From the NCBI RefSeq assembly GCF_000633515.1, contig NZ_AYMP01000029.1, positions 93,836-157,835 on the forward strand: a DNA stretch of 64,000 bases. The letters are read 5' to 3'. A model generated the notes under the pieces. The model saw nothing but the letters and a program-made list of their open reading frames with translations. It was not told where the DNA came from and did no database searches. Source of the stretch: Morganella morganii H1r. GTDB taxonomy: Bacteria > Pseudomonadota > Gammaproteobacteria > Enterobacterales > Enterobacteriaceae. A program made the translations under genes and the position numbers. This document shows, in pieces, positions 19,639-28,802 of the stretch; the first letter of the stretch is position 1, and every line of letters begins with the position of its first letter.

Positions 19639-20027
19639 AATCGGTCTCATCATATTGTTCTGAACACAGTCCCGATGTTATCAATCCTTATTTACCCGGC
19701 ATAGGATAAATTACCGGCAAACGCCGGGGCAGAAAAACACAATAATCAGGCAAAGCCGGAAAATAACAGAATGATGATTTATACGGCCGGGGAATAACAT
19801 GTATTTTCCGACGTTTCTTTTTTATTATCACCAATCTGCATTATTACTGTCACAAACAGAAGAATAGTAAAAAAGCAGATTATTTTAATTCGTTATTAAT
19901 ATTTAACTATTCGTCATCCGGTGATGTTATCGCGCATTATGTGCACCCTGACAATATTTCTGTATGACAATCCCCGGTTCAGTGATATGTTTTTTTTATT
20001 ACTTTATTTCTGTGCCGGATAATCATC
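19639..20027. promoter_or_regulatory. Divergent upstream region of lipoprotein and LysE genes
   Basis: About 390 nt between divergent genes, with no gene seen. It is AT-rich in its right half and must hold both promoters. Nothing more specific can be supported. Confidence 0.35.
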
Positions 20028-20678
20028 ATGATAATTTTTTTTGCTGTGGCGCTCGCTCACTTTATCGCTCTGATAAGCCCCGGGCCTGATTTTCTGCTGA
20101 TTATAAAAAGTACCCTGCGTAACAGCAGACGGGTGGCATTCGGTGTTGTCTCCGGTATTGCCACTGCCAATGCGCTGTATATTGTACTCTGTCTGGCCGG
20201 AGCAGGCGCTATCCTCGCACAATCTGTCACACTGATGATTCTGATTAAATTGTTTGGCGGAGTATTCCTGCTCTTTATCGCATGGCAGGCATTACAGGCC
20301 AGGAAATCTGATTACCGTTTTCTGATGGCACAGGCAGCAGAAGATAAAAATACGCATCCGCAGAGTACGTTCACCAAAGAATTTCTGATCGGCTTATCCT
20401 CCGGCCTGTTAAATCCCAAGAATTTATTATTCTATTTAAGTTTGTTTACTGTTGTGCTGGAAAGTCAGGATAATTCCGCACTATTTAAAACCGGTATTGC
20501 ACTCTGGATGGTGATGGCCGTATTAATCTGGGACAGTCTGATTATGTATCTTCTGACCCGTCCCGCAGTACGTCAGCAATTTAATCGCTGTGCCTTCTGG
20601 ATTGATAAAACCGCCGGTATTATTCTCGGTATGGTCGGACTGAAAATTATTCATATGACATTTAAAAGCACGCCCTAA
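20028..20678 (+). CDS. LysE/RhtB-family amino acid exporter
   Basis: The 216-residue membrane protein has the family N-terminus HFIALISPGPDFLLIIKSTL and the internal GLSSGLLNPKNLLFYLSLF motif. Members export amino acids such as threonine, homoserine or leucine. The substrate is not visible from sequence. An 18-nt gap to the next gene suggests an operon with the alpha/beta hydrolase. Confidence 0.88.
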   Translation: MIIFFAVALAHFIALISPGPDFLLIIKSTLRNSRRVAFGVVSGIATANALYIVLCLAGAGAILAQSVTLMILIKLFGGVFLLFIAWQALQARKSDYRFLMAQAAEDKNTHPQSTFTKEFLIGLSSGLLNPKNLLFYLSLFTVVLESQDNSALFKTGIALWMVMAVLIWDSLIMYLLTRPAVRQQFNRCAFWIDKTAGIILGMVGLKIIHMTFKSTP

Positions 20679-20696
20679 CTTAATCAGGATATTAAC

Positions 20697-21638
20697 GTGA
20701 CTGCTGTTTTACGCCATTGTTTTACCGCCCTGCTGATTATTTTTATTTCATTGCAAACGGCTGTCGCCGGGAAAGATATCCCGGCTGAAATAAACGGCCT
20801 TAAAGGCACACTGACACTGCCGGACAACAGCACGCCGAAAGGTGTCATCCTGTTTATTGCCGGTTCCGGCCCGGTGGACCGGGACGGTAACAGCCCGGGC
20901 AGTCAGACCGATAATCTGCGGATGCTGGGCGATGCCCTGAGTGATGCCGGTTATATCACACTGCGGACAGACAAAGCCGGAACGGGTGCCGGTGCGGCAG
21001 CCGTTAACCCGGCAGATATCACCTTTGCCGGTTATCTGAGTGATTATCAGGCGTGGTTTGATTTTCTGCAAAAGCGCTATCCGGACACCCCGGTGTATCT
21101 GCTCGGCCACAGCGAAGGGGCGTTATTTGCCACCCTGATGGCACAACAGCATAAACCGGCAGGGATTATCCTGGTTTCACCCGCAGGATATACCATCGAT
21201 ATTATCCTGAAAAAACAAATGCGTACTCAGCCATTCCCGCCGGAAGCACTGACCTATATCAACGATGTGATTGACCGGCTGAAAGCAGAGAAAACCGCGG
21301 AGAATGTGCCGCCGTCTCTCAATATTCTGTTCGCCCCGGAATTACAACGCTATTTTATGGCGTGGATGCAGTATGACCCGGCAGAAGAGCTGGCAAAAGT
21401 GACCGTTCCGGGACTGATTATTCAGGGTGGTCATGACTGTCAAATCCCTCCGGAAAACGGCGAACGGCTTATCCGTACCGCACCGGATAATCAGTATGCG
21501 GAGATAGCAACCATGAATCACGTTCTGAAAGCGACCCCTGCTGATTGTGCGGCGGCCATCGGCAGTTACAATAATCCGGCGCTGCCGCTGCACCCGGATC
21601 TGGTTCCTGCCATTACCCTGTTTTTATCCGCCCGCTGA
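20697..21638 (+). CDS. Exported alpha/beta hydrolase
   Basis: The start is GTG at 20697. A signal peptide covers about residues 1-24 (LLIIFISLQTAVAG). The fold is an alpha/beta hydrolase: LFIAGSGPVDRDGNSPGS forms the oxyanion region, the nucleophile elbow is LLGHSEGALFA, and an aspartate (GGHDCQIPPENG) and histidine (ATMNHVLKA) complete a triad. The substrate is unknown. It follows the exporter gene closely and probably shares its transcript. Confidence 0.82.
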   Translation: MTAVLRHCFTALLIIFISLQTAVAGKDIPAEINGLKGTLTLPDNSTPKGVILFIAGSGPVDRDGNSPGSQTDNLRMLGDALSDAGYITLRTDKAGTGAGAAAVNPADITFAGYLSDYQAWFDFLQKRYPDTPVYLLGHSEGALFATLMAQQHKPAGIILVSPAGYTIDIILKKQMRTQPFPPEALTYINDVIDRLKAEKTAENVPPSLNILFAPELQRYFMAWMQYDPAEELAKVTVPGLIIQGGHDCQIPPENGERLIRTAPDNQYAEIATMNHVLKATPADCAAAIGSYNNPALPLHPDLVPAITLFLSAR

Positions 21639-21662
21639 CATGACGTCAGCGGGTATATTCCG

Positions 21663-22259
21663 TCAGGGTGTTTTTTTCAGTGTCTGCAGGAAATTATTAT
21701 AAATTTCAGTGAAATCATCTTTAAAGCCTGGGAATTCCGCGAGACTTTTAATATTCAGGGTAATATGCATCATAAAACCGTGGATCAGACTGCATAACAG
21801 ATAAGGGTCATACTCTTTAATTACCTGCTCTGCCTTCAGCTGACTGATAATATTATCCACCCGGCTGCTGATATAGCGCCGGTTAATATCCTCAAATTCA
21901 TACCACCCGGCGACCGGCATCACTTCCTGAACCGGAATCAGTTCCCGGTAATGCTGTTCCAGATAATTCATGAAACTGCAGACAACAAGCTGCAGCTCTT
22001 CCCATTTATCCGCCAGAGGTTCAATATTACCGAGGACAGTACTGATTTTTTGCAGCTGTATTTCATAGCAGTGCAATAACAGGTCACTTTTACTTTTAAA
22101 GTGGTGATAAAACGCCCCTTTTGTGACCCGGGCATCACGGGCAATTTCATCAATCGAAACGGACTGATAGCCTTTTTCAATAAAAAGTCCGTGTGCCGAA
22201 ATCAGTAATGCCTGCCGCGTCCGTGCTGAATTTTCCTGTTGCCTGGTCAGTGTGTTCAT
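21663..22259 (-). CDS. TetR-family transcriptional repressor
   Basis: The N-terminal helix-turn-helix is typical of TetR/AcrR proteins (GYQSVSIDEIARDARVTKGAFYHHFKSKSDL, about residues 31-61). The C-terminal ligand domain is 198 residues long in total and not specific. The gene is divergent from an AraC-type regulator, and the shared upstream region has a perfect palindrome (see 22275-22295). The arrangement recalls ramR-ramA or acrR-type control of multidrug efflux regulators; that analogy is inference. Confidence 0.88.
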   Translation of the reverse strand: MNTLTRQQENSARTRQALLISAHGLFIEKGYQSVSIDEIARDARVTKGAFYHHFKSKSDLLLHCYEIQLQKISTVLGNIEPLADKWEELQLVVCSFMNYLEQHYRELIPVQEVMPVAGWYEFEDINRRYISSRVDNIISQLKAEQVIKEYDPYLLCSLIHGFMMHITLNIKSLAEFPGFKDDFTEIYNNFLQTLKKTP

Positions 22260-22274
22260 GGTAAAAATGCCCTG

Positions 22275-22295
22275 TTACATACTATCAGTATGTAA
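22275..22295. promoter_or_regulatory. Perfect palindromic operator between tetR-type and araC-type genes
   Basis: Two 9-bp half sites, TTACATACT (22275-22283) and AGTATGTAA (22287-22295), form a perfect inverted repeat with a 3-nt spacer. It lies 16 nt upstream of the TetR start and about 45 nt upstream of the AraC start. TetR proteins bind such sites as dimers, so repression of both genes is the simplest reading. The half site TACAT is like that of AcrR operators. Confidence 0.7.
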
Positions 22296-22339
22296 TCGTA
22301 TCATAGTATTTTTTTGGGTGCCAATAAACGGAAATCCTT

Positions 22340-23278
22340 ATGCTTAAACATGATAACACTGTCACGGAATCCGTTGATTCCGTACCGGTCACCGATAAAG
22401 AACAGGATGACAATGCCTTTTATCTCAGCGTGATAAAAGACATTATTTTGTGGATTGAGCATAACCTGGATAAGTCACTGCAACTGGATGTGGTAGCTGA
22501 ACGTTCCGGCTATACCAAATGGTATTTTCAGCGGATTTTTAAACGGTTTACCAACATGACGCTGGCAGGCTATATCCGCCGCCGCCGTCTGACAAAAGCT
22601 GCCACCGAATTACGGCTGACCACACAAAACATCGGCGATATCGCACTGAAGTATCAGTTTGATTCCCAGCAATCTTTTGCCCGGCGTTTTAAGGCGGTCT
22701 TTAATATGACCCCGACAGAATACCGCCGCAATCCCAACTGGGATCTGACAACGCTGCAACCGCCGGTACAGCTGGAAATGCCGCCGCTGCCGCAACCGGA
22801 CATTATTATGCTGGACGAGATCCCTGTTATGGAAAAGGGCTATCACTACCAGTCACCGCTGGATGAAATCGGCCATCTGCATGAAGAGATCCGCACGACA
22901 TTCTGGCGGGACTTTATCCGTCTGGTGTCACCGGACCTTCCGTACTGTTATGTCCGCACCGCCTATGACAGAACACCGGATCAACCGGAATGTATTGCTA
23001 TCGGCTATCATATCGGGGTGGATGATCCGGCCTTTATTGTACAGGAAAACGCATTAATACCGGCGGTGATTAACCGCGGGAAATATGCAAAATTCCACTT
23101 TGACGGCTTATTCCGTGACTACCGTGACTTTACCTTCAATGTGTATTTATACGCATTACCACAACTCGGATTATGCCGCCGTCCGGGTCTGGATATTGAA
23201 AAATATACCCGTACTGAAGCGATAACGGATAATCCGCCGGAGCATCTGTGTGTGGATTATTATATTCCGGTACTTTAA
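22340..23278 (+). CDS. AraC-family regulator with GyrI-like effector domain (Rob type)
   Basis: The AraC DNA-binding domain lies at about residues 30-130, with LDVVAERSGYTKWYFQRIFKRFTNMTLAGYIR and the second helix-turn-helix IALKYQFDSQQSFARRFKAVFNMTP. This is the MarA/SoxS/Rob/RamA subfamily sequence pattern. The C-terminal half resembles the GyrI-like domain of Rob. It is divergent from a TetR gene. Such proteins activate efflux and stress genes in enterobacteria; the targets here are not known. Confidence 0.85.
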   Translation: MLKHDNTVTESVDSVPVTDKEQDDNAFYLSVIKDIILWIEHNLDKSLQLDVVAERSGYTKWYFQRIFKRFTNMTLAGYIRRRRLTKAATELRLTTQNIGDIALKYQFDSQQSFARRFKAVFNMTPTEYRRNPNWDLTTLQPPVQLEMPPLPQPDIIMLDEIPVMEKGYHYQSPLDEIGHLHEEIRTTFWRDFIRLVSPDLPYCYVRTAYDRTPDQPECIAIGYHIGVDDPAFIVQENALIPAVINRGKYAKFHFDGLFRDYRDFTFNVYLYALPQLGLCRRPGLDIEKYTRTEAITDNPPEHLCVDYYIPVL

Positions 23279-23471
23279 CTCCCCTCACTTTTCTTCCTGT
23301 TTATGCCTGTTATTTTCTGTTACATAAAAATAACCGGCATCTGATATAATATTGATTACGGTCAGTAAATCAAAGCACGGTTATTTACCGGTTGTAATAT
23401 ACTATACCTTCATTACTCAGTATAAATACGTCACCCTCCGGCAGTTAAATACAATTACCACGGACGGACCT

Positions 23472-24944
23472 ATGAATAAACTGACTCCGCTGAAACCTGT
23501 TCCTTCCTTAATTGCAGTTCTTATTACCTGTATTATCTGGTTTGCTGTTCCGGTACCCGATGGTGTTGATCCGAATGCCTGGCATCTGCTCGCACTGTTT
23601 GTCGGCACCATTGCCGCGATTATCGGTAAAGCAATGCCAATCGGGGCGGTCTCCATGGTCGCGATTGCCCTCGTCGCCCTGACCGGCGTGACCAATCCCG
23701 GCTCCGCGAAAGCCGCACTCGCTGATGCTCTGAGTGGTTTCTCCAATGAGCTTATCTGGCTTATCGGGGTCTCTATTATGGTCTCCCTCAGCCTGAATAA
23801 AACCGGGCTCGGTGCGCGTATCGGGTATTATTTTATTTCCCTGTTCGGGAAGAAAACACTGGGTATCGCTTATTCCCTGGCGATCGCCGAAACCGTGCTG
23901 GCACCGGTGACGCCCAGTAATACCGCACGCGGCGGCGGGATCATCCATCCGATTATGCGCTCTATCGCGGACAGCTTCGGTTCAAAAGCCGATGACGGTA
24001 CCAGCGGGAAAATCGGCCGTTATCTGGCGCTGGTGAATTACAATACCAACCCTATCACGTCCGCCATGTTTATCACCGCTACCGCACCTAACCCGCTGAT
24101 TGTGTCACTGATTATGCAGGAAGCAGGAACAGGGGCGGAACTGAGCTGGTCGATGTGGGCAGTGGCCGCGTTTTTACCGGCACTGATCTCACTGATCACC
24201 ATGCCGCTGGTGATCTATTTTCTGTATAAACCGGAGATCACCGCCACCCCGGATGCCCCGGATTTTGCCCGTGAGCGGCTCCGCGAACTCGGCCCGGTTT
24301 CCCTGCCGGAAAAAATCACACTCGCGGTCTTTATCCTGCTGCTGGCATTGTGGGCCGGCGTTCCGGGCTGGCTGTTCGGCAGTGAACATAATGTGAACCC
24401 GACCACCGCCGCCTTTATCGGCCTTGCCGCCCTGTTGTGCAGCGGTGTGCTGAGCTGGGATGATGTGCTGAAAAACAAAGGGGCGTGGGATACGGTAGTC
24501 TGGTTCGCCGCGCTGGTGATGATGGCATCGTTCCTCGGCAAACTCGGGCTGATAACCTGGGTCTCCCTGACGGTCGGCGGCGGTATTGATCATCTCGGGA
24601 TCGGCTGGACCGGCGGGATGCTGCTGCTGGTGTTGTTCTATGTCTATTCCCACTACTTTTTTGCCAGTACCACGGCGCATATCACCGCCATGTTTGCCGC
24701 GTTTTATGCCGCAGGGCTGGCACTCGGCGCACCGCCGATGCTGCTCGGGCTGACCCTGGCGTTTTCCTCCTCGCTGATGATGTCACTGACTCATTACGGT
24801 ACCGGTACTGCGCCGATTATTTTCGGTTCCGGTTACACCACACTCGGTGAATGGTGGAAAACCGGCCTGGTGATGAGCATCGTCAACCTGGTTATCTGGA
24901 TTATCGTTGGCAGCCTGTGGTGGAAACTCCTCGGATACTGGTAA
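23472..24944 (+). CDS. DASS-family anion:sodium or antiport carrier (CitT/TtdT-like)
   Basis: The protein begins MNKLTPLKPVPSL at the ATG at 23472, giving 490 residues. The in-frame extension up to 23352 has no family similarity. It has many hydrophobic helices and the conserved LAPVTPSNTARGGG and SHYFFASTTAHITAM segments that bind sodium and carboxylate in the DASS fold. E. coli relatives are CitT and TtdT, which exchange citrate or tartrate for succinate. The substrate is probably a di- or tricarboxylate. Confidence 0.88.
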   Translation: MNKLTPLKPVPSLIAVLITCIIWFAVPVPDGVDPNAWHLLALFVGTIAAIIGKAMPIGAVSMVAIALVALTGVTNPGSAKAALADALSGFSNELIWLIGVSIMVSLSLNKTGLGARIGYYFISLFGKKTLGIAYSLAIAETVLAPVTPSNTARGGGIIHPIMRSIADSFGSKADDGTSGKIGRYLALVNYNTNPITSAMFITATAPNPLIVSLIMQEAGTGAELSWSMWAVAAFLPALISLITMPLVIYFLYKPEITATPDAPDFARERLRELGPVSLPEKITLAVFILLLALWAGVPGWLFGSEHNVNPTTAAFIGLAALLCSGVLSWDDVLKNKGAWDTVVWFAALVMMASFLGKLGLITWVSLTVGGGIDHLGIGWTGGMLLLVLFYVYSHYFFASTTAHITAMFAAFYAAGLALGAPPMLLGLTLAFSSSLMMSLTHYGTGTAPIIFGSGYTTLGEWWKTGLVMSIVNLVIWIIVGSLWWKLLGYW

Positions 24945-25040
24945 CCGATTGACCGGAATCATCTTCCTGAGTGTATTCTTTGCCTAATTAAGAATTATCG
25001 CATAACGAATACTTATATACTGACCCCGCCGTTTTTATCA

Positions 25041-26057
25041 GTGCTATCAGGGGAGATGATGCAAAAGGAGATTGTACAGCCGGTATCTGCGGACACCGGT
25101 GCAATTGAACAGTTCGCGGAGAACCCGTCGCCCTGTGCGACGCTGACCCCGTCAGCGGAGACCCGTTATCAGAAAGCGATGGAGCAGACTGACAATTATC
25201 ACTGCCGTTATAATCCGTCCTATGCCCTGCTGGATAACGCAGAGCCCGCGCCGGTCATTCCCGCAGCCCTGTTCCGCAACGGATGCCCTGCCACACATAC
25301 CGATGAAAAGCACGCGGGAACCATTACACGGGCGATGGCATCCGTTCTCCGCCTCAGCGGACTCACCGACACCCGTCCGGCGCGTTTCCTGCTGCTGACA
25401 CCACCGCCGTCTTCCCGGCACCCGTCTTCTCCGTACAATGAATACGACACCCCGCGGTTTCCTGAGCTGACGCAGTTTGCACCGGTAAAAGAGTGCGTTA
25501 CCGCTGTTTTTTCTGATGGTCAGCCGAATACTGTGCTGGCCTGGGCGGTGCTGATGGAATGGGCGCAGAAATGTGATCCGGTGTATCTCTTTGCCGCCGC
25601 ACATCATGCCGTGCAGTTCGCACAGCACAGCCCGGCACCTTTTGCCCTGAAAGGGGATATCCGCATACTGAGCAGTCACGGCCGGAGCAGCCACCGCAGG
25701 ATCATCACCGATAAACTGCCGCAGACACTGCTGGCACCGTCCGTCATCATCCGTGAAATCTACAGTACACCGGCACACCCGCTGCATTATATCAGTTGTC
25801 AGGAAGGGCATTTCCATATTCCGCAGTTTGCCCGCTTTATGCTGGTTGGTGAGAATGGCTATCCGGCAGCGGAAGGCAATACCGGCCTGTTACAGCTGAA
25901 TACCCCGCTGCTCACACCGCTGCCCGCCCAGCGCCTGCTGACGACCGATGTCTGTGAACAGGGCACCGGCTGTGCCTGCGGCAGCATGCTGCCCTGGATA
26001 TATTTCCGGGGCAGTATTACGGCACGGGACAGCTTCAGCGGGGATGAAATAGGATGA
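25041..26057 (+). CDS. LuxE-like acyl-protein synthetase
   Basis: I read this as a LuxE/acyl-adenylating-type protein from its C-terminal part: a CQEGHFHIPQFARFML segment, GNTGLLQLNTPLLTPLPAQRLLTTDVC, and a cysteine-rich GTGCACGS followed by FRGSITARD. This order of glutamate, GetG, TeD and GR elements is seen in LuxE-like enzymes. The N-terminal half is weakly conserved. Several starts are possible: GTG 25041, or ATGs at 25056 and 25059 after GGGGAG. It overlaps the next gene by 4 nt, and that gene looks LuxC-like. Confidence 0.5.
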   Translation: MLSGEMMQKEIVQPVSADTGAIEQFAENPSPCATLTPSAETRYQKAMEQTDNYHCRYNPSYALLDNAEPAPVIPAALFRNGCPATHTDEKHAGTITRAMASVLRLSGLTDTRPARFLLLTPPPSSRHPSSPYNEYDTPRFPELTQFAPVKECVTAVFSDGQPNTVLAWAVLMEWAQKCDPVYLFAAAHHAVQFAQHSPAPFALKGDIRILSSHGRSSHRRIITDKLPQTLLAPSVIIREIYSTPAHPLHYISCQEGHFHIPQFARFMLVGENGYPAAEGNTGLLQLNTPLLTPLPAQRLLTTDVCEQGTGCACGSMLPWIYFRGSITARDSFSGDEIG

Positions 26058-27109
26058 CAAACGCTATCAGTACGCGCATTTCAGCCATCAAAGAGCGCCT
26101 GTCGGCAATGCTCAGCCGTAAACCGGTATTTTCCGCCGACCCGGCCACACACTCATTCTGTCAGATGCGTCTGCAGTGGCTGGCTGACACCCGCGCCATT
26201 GATACCGCCGCAGAAAGTGCTCTCAGCGGCACACAATGGTATGCGGCAGAACGTGTGCTGATTATTGATAACGGTCATAACCCGCTGACCACGGCGGAGC
26301 TGGTCATCGCTGCTTATATCACCGGTACCGCTGTCCGTATCAGAGCCCGTAACCTCAGCGACTGGCTCACGATGCTGTGCGGACAACCGGGGGCGGACAA
26401 CATCGCCTGTGAATTTGCCGATCCGGCGCAGAGTGAGACCGCGTTACTCCGTGATACCGATACCGTGGTGGTGACCGGAACCGATACCCTGATCCGTCAC
26501 TGGCGGAAAATCACCCCGCCGCATATCCGCCTGACCGAAAACGGGCCGAAGATCAGCGCAATGGCGATCAGCGGCTCGGATTTACCTGCCCCGGAACTGA
26601 TCCTGTGGGATACCTGCCTGTTCTTCAGGGAAGTAAGCAACTCGCCGCGCTTTATTCTCCTCGACAGTCCGATGATGGCGGAACGGCTGTACAGCTCGCT
26701 GTCACAGGTGCTGGATGAACTGCCCCGTTTGCCGCAGCATATCCGTTTACTGCAGATGATGAAGGCACGGGAGCTGACACTGCGTCATGTGCTGGCACCG
26801 GATTTCCGGCCGCCGGTTTACAGCGGGGCATCCGGCTGGGGACTGACATTACAGAGGAAATTTGAACCGTCACACTGGCTGCCTTACGGTTTTAATCTGA
26901 TCGCCGGTGATCCGGCAGAGCACCTGAAACAGGCGGCAAAACAGTGGCCCGGTCAGTTACAGACACTGGGCTGTCACGGCCGTCCGGATCTGCTGCCGCT
27001 CAGGGCATCGCGCTTTTTACGTCACTGTAATACCGGGCAGATGCACAATCCGCCGTTCAGCTTTTCCGCGCTGATAACCCCGGTACAAAATGATATCCGC
27101 CTGCGGTGA
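26054..27109 (+). CDS. LuxC-like acyl-CoA reductase
   Basis: The 351-residue protein has features of the LuxC acyl-CoA reductase family. A nucleotide-binding-like half leads to ISGSDLPAPELILWDTC, in which the cysteine is a candidate for the acyl-accepting residue, followed by SPRFILLDSP. The C-terminal part (LQTLGCHGRPD) fits the reductase. It is translationally coupled to the LuxE-like gene. Together they could make an aldehyde from a carboxylic acid. No luciferase genes are nearby. Assignment is moderate only. Confidence 0.5.
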   Translation: MTNAISTRISAIKERLSAMLSRKPVFSADPATHSFCQMRLQWLADTRAIDTAAESALSGTQWYAAERVLIIDNGHNPLTTAELVIAAYITGTAVRIRARNLSDWLTMLCGQPGADNIACEFADPAQSETALLRDTDTVVVTGTDTLIRHWRKITPPHIRLTENGPKISAMAISGSDLPAPELILWDTCLFFREVSNSPRFILLDSPMMAERLYSSLSQVLDELPRLPQHIRLLQMMKARELTLRHVLAPDFRPPVYSGASGWGLTLQRKFEPSHWLPYGFNLIAGDPAEHLKQAAKQWPGQLQTLGCHGRPDLLPLRASRFLRHCNTGQMHNPPFSFSALITPVQNDIRLR

Positions 27110-27191
27110 AATAACACACCGCCGGCTTACGCAGGCTGACATTTGATCTGCTATTATTATTCGTCTCAGCAAAATCACGGATTCGATCGTT

Positions 27192-27671
27192 ATGACCACA
27201 GAAGCACCCGTTTTTTTACTCGCCCCGCCTCAGCGTGATGAAGCGGATTATCTGACCCGCCTGTGTCTGCGCTCAAAACAGCACTGGGGATATGATGAAA
27301 CCTTTATGGCGACCTGCCGGGATGAACTGACCATTACCTCCGCTGATTTTGACCGTTCGCGGCTGATGACCGCACGAATTAACGGCAAAATCGCCGGTGT
27401 TGTGCAACTGACCATCAACCGCCAGGAAGAGAACGGAAAGCTCTCCAAACTCTTTGTGCATCCGGATTATTTACATCAGGGGATCGGCAGCGCACTGTAT
27501 CAGTGGGCGGTTTCCTCCGCCCGGACACAGTGTATCAGCGCCCTTCTGGTGGATGCCGACCCGAATGCGGAGGCATTTTATATCCGCCAGGGGGCTATCC
27601 GCATCGGGGAAACACCGTCGGAATCCCTGCCCGGCCGGGTTCTCCCGCTGTTACTGATTTCGCTGCACTGA
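27192..27671 (+). CDS. GNAT-family N-acetyltransferase
   Basis: The 159-residue protein has the acetyl-CoA binding motif A as KLFVHPDYLHQGIGSALYQWAVS and motif B-like ALLVDADPNAEAFYIRQGAIRIGE. The acceptor cannot be predicted. It starts 82 nt after the LuxC-like gene on the same strand and its end overlaps the 3' end of the convergent DUF4056 gene by 21 nt. Confidence 0.85.
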   Translation: MTTEAPVFLLAPPQRDEADYLTRLCLRSKQHWGYDETFMATCRDELTITSADFDRSRLMTARINGKIAGVVQLTINRQEENGKLSKLFVHPDYLHQGIGSALYQWAVSSARTQCISALLVDADPNAEAFYIRQGAIRIGETPSESLPGRVLPLLLISLH

Positions 27672-28802
27672 CACCGGCGCTGTTTTTTTATCCTCAGCCG
27701 CCGCATGCGCTGTCAGTGCCGGAAAATCCGCTTCGGTAAACGGCAGTGCGGTTACCGGCAGATTTCCGGGAGAGTTTGTCCGCCATAATTCAAATGACGC
27801 CAAATCCGCCAGCGGCCGGCCCCGGTAATGCTGAGGCAGCGCAAGCCGCATCCCGGCGGCGGTTTCCTGCGCCGGCTGTGACGGCAGCCGGTCATCACTC
27901 ACACTGTAATCCCGGCGCAGCACCAGAAACTTCTCCGGTACCCGCTGCCGTTTATCCCACCAGAGCCCGTCAATACTGTCAAACATCTGCCGGGTGACAG
28001 CAGCGGGCTGTGCATCCAGCTGTGCCAGCGCCTGCGGAAGAATACCCTCCATTCCGCGGTTAAAATCAGCGACTGATCCGCCGTGCCCCTGTAACAGTAA
28101 GGTGATGGCAAGGCGCGCCCCCAGCAGATTGGAATAGAGATCTTCAGGGGTAAATGCCGAAATTTCCTCAGAAAAACCGGGAACAGAGTGATAGCCATAC
28201 CATTGGGCAATTTCATGCCATGCCGCCAGGCGAAACGCGAGCCGCGCGGCAAGATACACACTCAGGGTATAGCGCTCTGCCGGATCCGGCGGCGGGGTAA
28301 AATGACGGAACTGAATACGGCGGGAAGAAAGTTCATCCGGCAAAGTCAGCATCCGGGCCTCACCGAGGTGCGGATAGATTTGCGTGAACAGATAATAAGT
28401 GTAATCAGCGGTATCCCGCACATGGGCAATATCAATAAATCCGCCGTGGCGGGAATAGATGATCCCGAGGTTTTCATTACTCAGACCGATAACGTCCGCC
28501 ACGCCAAACCAGAAGCTGTCATTGTAGACATGCTCCCCCAAATAACCGGCGGTCAATACATTACCGATGATGTAAAACGGCACCGGAACCGGCCCCAGTT
28601 TTGCCCGCAGATCATAGCCGAATGCACAGCAGGGACGCAGCCCGTCAGGCGTACTCACCTCATCTGCAACCGGAAATGCCTCAGCTGCCGTTTCTGTGGT
28701 TTGCGGAGAAAGATCGGCGCGGATAACCGGCACATCCGCCATCCGGCTCTGACAGCCCGATAACAGCACCATCATGACAATTGCGCTGATAAATACCCGC
28801 AT
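27651..28802 (-). CDS. DUF4056-family lipoprotein
   Basis: A lipoprotein signal with lipobox LLSGC is at the N-terminus. The body has the LRPCCAFG and WHEIAQWYGY segments that I associate with DUF4056 proteins; HEIAQ...Y could be a metal-binding helix but this is unproven. It is the last gene of a three-gene outer-membrane operon: the stop of the Omp85-type gene overlaps its start. The family has no assigned function. Confidence 0.72.
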   Translation of the reverse strand: MRVFISAIVMMVLLSGCQSRMADVPVIRADLSPQTTETAAEAFPVADEVSTPDGLRPCCAFGYDLRAKLGPVPVPFYIIGNVLTAGYLGEHVYNDSFWFGVADVIGLSNENLGIIYSRHGGFIDIAHVRDTADYTYYLFTQIYPHLGEARMLTLPDELSSRRIQFRHFTPPPDPAERYTLSVYLAARLAFRLAAWHEIAQWYGYHSVPGFSEEISAFTPEDLYSNLLGARLAITLLLQGHGGSVADFNRGMEGILPQALAQLDAQPAAVTRQMFDSIDGLWWDKRQRVPEKFLVLRRDYSVSDDRLPSQPAQETAAGMRLALPQHYRGRPLADLASFELWRTNSPGNLPVTALPFTEADFPALTAHAAAEDKKTAPVSVQRNQ

